Below are positions 22,950-26,770 of a stretch of DNA of 26,770 bases, in pieces (positions within the stretch are counted from its first letter, which is position 1; every line of letters begins with the position of its first letter). The stretch comes from RBG-16-66-20 sp036560705 (GTDB taxonomy: Bacteria; Pseudomonadota; Gammaproteobacteria; Burkholderiales; SG8-39). The translations under genes were made by a program, and so were the position numbers. The DNA lies in assembly GCA_036560705.1 (NCBI GenBank), contig DATBQR010000029.1:1-26770 (forward strand), in the 5' to 3' direction. The notes under the pieces were generated by a model. The model saw nothing but the letters and a program-made list of their open reading frames with translations. It was not told the origin of the DNA and searched no databases.

Positions 22950-24521
22950 ATGTCACGCCACTTCGCGCACTGGCCCGCCGACATGCCGCGCTCGCTGCGC
23001 GCGCCGCATATTACGCTGCAGCAAGCGTTTTTGAATTCATCTTCAAGGCACCCCGACAAGCCTGCCGCGATCTTTGAAGGAAAAAGCCTTTCCTACAAGG
23101 ACCTTCGGACCCGCGTCGAAAACCTGGCGGGCTACCTGCAGGCCGCCTGCGGGGTGAAGCGCGGCGACCGGGTGCTGCTCGACATGCAGAACGGGCACGA
23201 TTTCGTCATCGCCTGCTTCGCCATCCTGCTCGCCGACGCCGTGGTGGTGCCCGTCAGCCCGATGAACCTGGCGGAGGAACTGCGCCACTACCTCGAGGAC
23301 AGTGATGCCAGGGTGGCGATCACCGAAAAGGATTTGGCTTCACGGTTTTCGGGTTTACCTATCGACCATCTTTTAATACCAGAAGAAATAAAGACAAAAA
23401 CACAACCCAGACCCTCCGTCTCAAAACCGGAAGATCTCTGCATGATGCCTTACACCTCCGGCAGCACCGGAAGGCCGAAGGGCTGCATGCACACGCACGC
23501 GACGATCCTGCATAACGTGGCGGGCGCCTGCGCGTGGAAGCACATCGACGAACACACGGTGGCCCTGGCGACCGCGCCGTTCTTCCACGTCACCGGGCTG
23601 GTCCACAGCTTCCTGTCGGCGGTCTACGCGGGCGGAACCATGGTGATCCAGCGGCGCTGGGACCCGCTGGCGGCCGCCGAGCTGGTCGAGCGCCACAAGT
23701 GCACCCACTGGGACAACGTGCCGACCATGGTGGTGGACCTGCTGTCGCACCCGAAGGCGCTGGAGCACGACGTCAGTTCGCTCAAGTGGATCTTCGGCGG
23801 CGGCGCGGCGATGCCCGAGGCGATCGCGCAGAAGCTCTACGACCTGTGCGGCGTGCGCTACATCGAGGGCTACGGCATGACCGAGACCATCTCGCAGACG
23901 CACATCAACCCGCCGCAGAACCCCAAGAAGCAGTGCCTCGGCATTCCCGCCTTCGACACGGAGGCACTGATCGTCGATCCGGAGAATTTCGAGGAACTGG
24001 AAAGCGGGAAACAGGGGGAAATCGTCGTGCGCGGCCCGCAGCTGCTCACCGGCTACTGGAAGAACGAGAAAGCCTTCGCGGCATCCTGGTGCGACGTAGG
24101 CGGCAAAAAGTTCTTCCGCACCGGCGACCTCGGCCGCACCGACGAGGACGGCTACTTCTACATCTCGGACCGCCTCAAGCGGATGATCAACGCCGCCGGC
24201 ATGAAGGTCTGGCCGGCCGAGGTGGAAGCGGCGATGTACAGGCACCCGGCGATCAAGGAATGCTGCATCATTGCCTCGCCGGACGAGCGCAAGGGAGAAG
24301 CTGTTAAGGTTGTCGTCGTTCTCAAGAAGGATTTTCCGGGCGTCACCGGCGAGCAGATTCTTTCCTGGTCGAAAACACAAATGGCAACCTACAAGGCGCC
24401 CCGCCTCATCGAATTCATGGACGCCCTGCCCCGCACCGCCTCCGGCAAGCTGATGTGGCGCGCGCTGCAGGAGCGGGAGTGGGAACGCGGGCGGGAACAG
24501 AATCGGGAGATGCGGCGATGA
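22950..24521 (+). CDS. AMP-forming acyl-CoA synthetase/ligase
   Basis: 523 residues from ATG 22950, supported by GGAG nine bases upstream; ATG 22935 in the same frame adds five residues. All adenylation motifs are present: YTSGSTGRPKG (P-loop), EGYGMTE (A5), FRTGDLGRTDEDGYFYISDRLKRMINAAGMKVWPAEVE (hinge), and PRTASGKL with the catalytic Lys. It activates a carboxylic acid with ATP and CoA, probably a fatty or aromatic acid. AT-rich islands occur at 23025-23100 and 23318-23430, the latter coding for a linker before the P-loop. The stop overlaps the phosphatase start (ATGA). Confidence 0.92.
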   Translation: MSRHFAHWPADMPRSLRAPHITLQQAFLNSSSRHPDKPAAIFEGKSLSYKDLRTRVENLAGYLQAACGVKRGDRVLLDMQNGHDFVIACFAILLADAVVVPVSPMNLAEELRHYLEDSDARVAITEKDLASRFSGLPIDHLLIPEEIKTKTQPRPSVSKPEDLCMMPYTSGSTGRPKGCMHTHATILHNVAGACAWKHIDEHTVALATAPFFHVTGLVHSFLSAVYAGGTMVIQRRWDPLAAAELVERHKCTHWDNVPTMVVDLLSHPKALEHDVSSLKWIFGGGAAMPEAIAQKLYDLCGVRYIEGYGMTETISQTHINPPQNPKKQCLGIPAFDTEALIVDPENFEELESGKQGEIVVRGPQLLTGYWKNEKAFAASWCDVGGKKFFRTGDLGRTDEDGYFYISDRLKRMINAAGMKVWPAEVEAAMYRHPAIKECCIIASPDERKGEAVKVVVVLKKDFPGVTGEQILSWSKTQMATYKAPRLIEFMDALPRTASGKLMWRALQEREWERGREQNREMRR

Positions 24522-25276
24522 CCCTGAAAATCCTGGCCGCCGGCATCACGCACAAGGGCACCGTGCGCGAGAACAACGAGGACTGCATCGCCATCGGCTA
24601 CTGGACCTCGCAGGAGACCATGGAGTCGGCGCGGACCTTCGATCACGAGCTCGACCTGCCCTTCGCCGCCGTCGTCGCCGACGGCATGGGCGGCCACAAC
24701 GACGGCGAGCGGGCGAGCCTGCTGGTCGCAAAAAGTCTCGCGCGCCGCCTGCCCGCGTTCGGGCCCGACAAGGTCGCCGCGTCGGTGCGCGCGGTGAACG
24801 CCGAGCTCTACTCCCATGTCGGGGAGCATCCCGAGCTGGCCGGCATGGGATCCACGGTGGTCGGCCTCGCGGTGCACGACGCAAGCCTGGCGATCTTCAA
24901 CGTCGGCGACAGCCGCGCCTACCGCATCGACGACAAGGGCATGGTGCAGCTGAGCGTCGACGATTCGATGGGCGAGGCCTGGCGCTTCGGCTCGGGGGCC
25001 GCCCGCTCCGGCATGCTGCTCCAGTGCTTCGGCGGGCGCCCGACGTTCACGGACATCGAACCGCACCTGCACGTCGAGCCCTGCGTGCCCGGCAACACCT
25101 ACCTGCTGTGCTGCGACGGGCTGTACGAAACGCTTCCCGAGGAGCAGATCAAGTCGCTCGTCGGCGCCGACCTGAAGGCTTCGGCGGAGGCGCTGCTGCG
25201 CGCCGCGCTGGAGAAGAAGGCGAGGGACAACGTGACCATCGCGCTGGTCCGCGTCATCGACAAGGCCGCCGCGTGA
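24518..25276 (+). CDS. PP2C-family Ser/Thr protein phosphatase
   Basis: 252 residues from ATG 24518, overlapping the ligase stop. The PP2C metal motifs are in order: THKGTVRENNEDC, VVADGMGGHNDGE, AGMGSTVVGLAV, NVGDSRAYRI, LLCCDGLYE and ARDNVTIALV. It should dephosphorylate Ser or Thr with Mn/Mg. No kinase or FHA protein gene is adjacent. Coupling to an acyl-CoA synthetase and a GST is unusual and may indicate control of a metabolic enzyme, which is inference. Confidence 0.92.
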   Translation: MTLKILAAGITHKGTVRENNEDCIAIGYWTSQETMESARTFDHELDLPFAAVVADGMGGHNDGERASLLVAKSLARRLPAFGPDKVAASVRAVNAELYSHVGEHPELAGMGSTVVGLAVHDASLAIFNVGDSRAYRIDDKGMVQLSVDDSMGEAWRFGSGAARSGMLLQCFGGRPTFTDIEPHLHVEPCVPGNTYLLCCDGLYETLPEEQIKSLVGADLKASAEALLRAALEKKARDNVTIALVRVIDKAAA

Positions 25277-25896
25277 TCACCGTCCATCACCTGAACGATT
25301 CGCGCTCGCAGCGCATCCTGTGGCTGATGGAAGAGCTCGGCCTGCCCTACGAAATCAAGCGATACCAGCGCATGGAGACGCGGCTCGCGCCGCCCGAACT
25401 CAAGGCGATCCACCCGGTCGGCAAGTCGCCGGTCATCACCGACGGCGGGAAGACGGTCTACGAATCCGCCGCGATCATCGACTACGTCATCCGCCGCCAC
25501 GCCGGCGGCCGCCTGCAGCCGGACCCCGCGACGCCCGCCTACGACGACTACATGATGTGGATGCATTACGCGGAAGGTTCGGCGATGCTGCCGCTGCTGC
25601 TCCACCTCTACGTCTCGCGGCTCGGCGAAGCGGGCGCGCCGCTGCATCCGCGCATCGAGAGCGAAACCGCCAATCACCTCGGCTACCTGGACCGCCACCT
25701 CAAGGGCCGCAGCTTCCTGATGGGCGACACGTTCACCGGCGCCGATATCCAGATGAGTTTCGTGGCGGAAATCGCCGAGGTGTACGGCAAGCGCGCGCCG
25801 TTTTCGAATCTCGACGCGTGGATAAAGCGCTTGCATGCGCGGCCGGCCTGGAAGAAAGCCCTGGAAAAAGGCGGGCCCTACCGCTTCGCCAACTGA
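25273..25896 (+). CDS. Glutathione S-transferase family protein
   Basis: 207 residues from GTG 25273, overlapping the phosphatase stop as GTGA. The N-terminal thioredoxin-like domain has HHLNDSRSQRILWLMEELGLPYE (catalytic Ser of the LNDSR motif), PVGKSPVITD and ESAAIIDYVI, all glutathione-binding pieces. The C-terminal helical domain ends in FTGADIQMSFV and HARPAWKKALE. Substrate not deducible. It is the third gene of an operon with a CoA ligase. Confidence 0.9.
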   Translation: MITVHHLNDSRSQRILWLMEELGLPYEIKRYQRMETRLAPPELKAIHPVGKSPVITDGGKTVYESAAIIDYVIRRHAGGRLQPDPATPAYDDYMMWMHYAEGSAMLPLLLHLYVSRLGEAGAPLHPRIESETANHLGYLDRHLKGRSFLMGDTFTGADIQMSFVAEIAEVYGKRAPFSNLDAWIKRLHARPAWKKALEKGGPYRFAN

Positions 25897-25897
25897 C

Positions 25898-26731
25898 GTG
25901 ACACCGGCACTAACGCTCGCGCAAGTCGAGGCGCGCGCGCTGCGCAGCGTTACCGCCGCCAGCACCGTCTGGCGCCGCTGGGGGAGCGACTCAGGCTCCC
26001 CTCTCATCCTGCTGCATGGCGGCGCCGGTAGCTGGGCGCACTGGATCCGCAACATCGATGCCCTATCCGCCGACCGGCAACTATGGATCCCGGACCTGCC
26101 CGGCCTGGGCGAATCCGCCACGCCGCCCGCGCCGCGCGATCACACCGCAGTCGCAGCCGTGCTCGCGCGCGACGTGGATGAGCTGCTGCCCGGCGCCGCG
26201 TTCGACCTCGCGGGGTTCTCGTACGGCGGCATCGTCGCCGCCTTCCTCGCCGGCCTGCGGCCGCAACAGGTGAGAAGACTCGTGCTCGTCGGCGCAGGTG
26301 GCCTCGGCCTGCGCAAAGGCGAAGCGAAAATCCTCAAACCCTGGCTCAGCCTGAAAGATCCCGCCGAACGCGAAGCCGCGCATCGCCACAACCTCGGCGC
26401 ATTGATGCTCTCCACGCCGGATCGCATCGACCCGCTCGCCATGCAGCTCTACACCCGCGACCTCGTGCGCGCGCGCGTCAACAGCGCCAAGTCATCCCGT
26501 GCGGAACCGCTAAAGCAGCAGCTCGAATCGCTGCGCCTGCCGATTCACGGCATCTGGGGCCGGCTCGACATCACCGCGCGCGGCAAATTCGACGAAATCC
26601 ACGCCATCCTACGCGGCGCTTATCCGGATGCGCAGCTGAAAATCATCGAGGACGCCGGACACTGGGTGCAGTACGAACAGGCAGCGGTGTTCAACGCAGC
26701 GCTGCGGGATTTGACTTCGCTTGCCGTCTAA
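25898..26731 (+). CDS. Alpha/beta hydrolase
   Basis: 277 residues from GTG 25898, two bases after the GST stop. The oxyanion-hole region is LILLHGGAGSWAHW, the nucleophile elbow is AGFSYGGIVA (Ser), the Asp lies in GRLDITARGKF and the His in DAGHWVQYE. The layout is the classic lipase/esterase/MhpC-like hydrolase. As part of the CoA-ligase operon it may cleave an ester or C-C bond of the same substrate. Downstream only 39 bases remain, with no further gene seen. Confidence 0.9.
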   Translation: MTPALTLAQVEARALRSVTAASTVWRRWGSDSGSPLILLHGGAGSWAHWIRNIDALSADRQLWIPDLPGLGESATPPAPRDHTAVAAVLARDVDELLPGAAFDLAGFSYGGIVAAFLAGLRPQQVRRLVLVGAGGLGLRKGEAKILKPWLSLKDPAEREAAHRHNLGALMLSTPDRIDPLAMQLYTRDLVRARVNSAKSSRAEPLKQQLESLRLPIHGIWGRLDITARGKFDEIHAILRGAYPDAQLKIIEDAGHWVQYEQAAVFNAALRDLTSLAV

Positions 26732-26770
26732 AGTTTTAGTGAACAGCGGACCAGTACAATGCTCATAAAT

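Noticed and set aside
26732..26770. Possible promoter (TACAAT at 26754) for a gene beyond the window
   Set aside because: No convincing -35 and no coding sequence can be seen in the last 39 bases.

Overview
The window is about 26.8 kb of dense, high-GC bacterial chromosome. The gene families and style point to a soil or freshwater betaproteobacterium (Burkholderiales/Rhodocyclales-like): a Bug/TctC binding protein, a complete Liv-type ABC operon with a Tat-exported binding protein, a 7Fe ferredoxin of the FdxA type, pxpBCA, and many GTG/TTG starts with 1-4 bp overlaps. No rRNA, tRNA, CRISPR array, transposase or phage gene was seen.

Layout. 1-135: the 3' end of a probable type IV pilin and its terminator. 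158-3579 (minus): fdxA, split aconitase X (large and small subunits), and an unusual SDR with a four-cysteine N-terminal module; all four run head to tail with almost no spacing. 3672-5004 (plus): a membrane cytochrome b and a Tat-lipoprotein molybdopterin oxidoreductase. 5025-5504 (minus): a MarR regulator, divergent from a five-gene branched-chain amino acid/aromatic-acid type ABC transporter (5563-10089). 10105-10701 (minus): glycine-zipper envelope protein. 10772-13100 (plus): TctC binding protein, Hsp33 and a BON lipoprotein. 13125-17366 (minus): pxpB-pxpC-pxpA, an Old Yellow Enzyme and a flavin-reductase-like protein. 17456-21198 (plus): a VOC protein, an amidase and a soluble PAS histidine kinase. 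21220-22437: a short accessory patch bounded by two inverted REP-like hairpins, carrying a VOC gene and an ASCH gene separated by an integron attC-like site. 22464-22901 (minus): an unrecognised small protein. 22950-26731 (plus): acyl-CoA synthetase, PP2C phosphatase, glutathione transferase and alpha/beta hydrolase in one overlapping operon.

How the genes work together. Several blocks look like small-molecule catabolism: uptake (Liv and TctC systems), activation (CoA ligase), ring or lactam opening and hydrolysis (oxoprolinase, amidase, hydrolase), and redox steps (OYE, flavin reductase, SDR, molybdoenzyme with cytochrome b). Regulation visible in the sequence is a MarR gene with an imperfect palindrome over a good sigma70 promoter, and a 19-bp perfect palindrome over the likely fdxA promoter.

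The most unusual items are the attC-like site between the ASCH and VOC genes, an Hsp33 that keeps only two of the four zinc cysteines, the fdxA-acnX-SDR operon (whose SDR lacks the catalytic tyrosine), paired hairpins with compensating base changes, and AT-rich islands inside otherwise GC-rich genes. All function calls come from reading motifs by eye; no database search was run.
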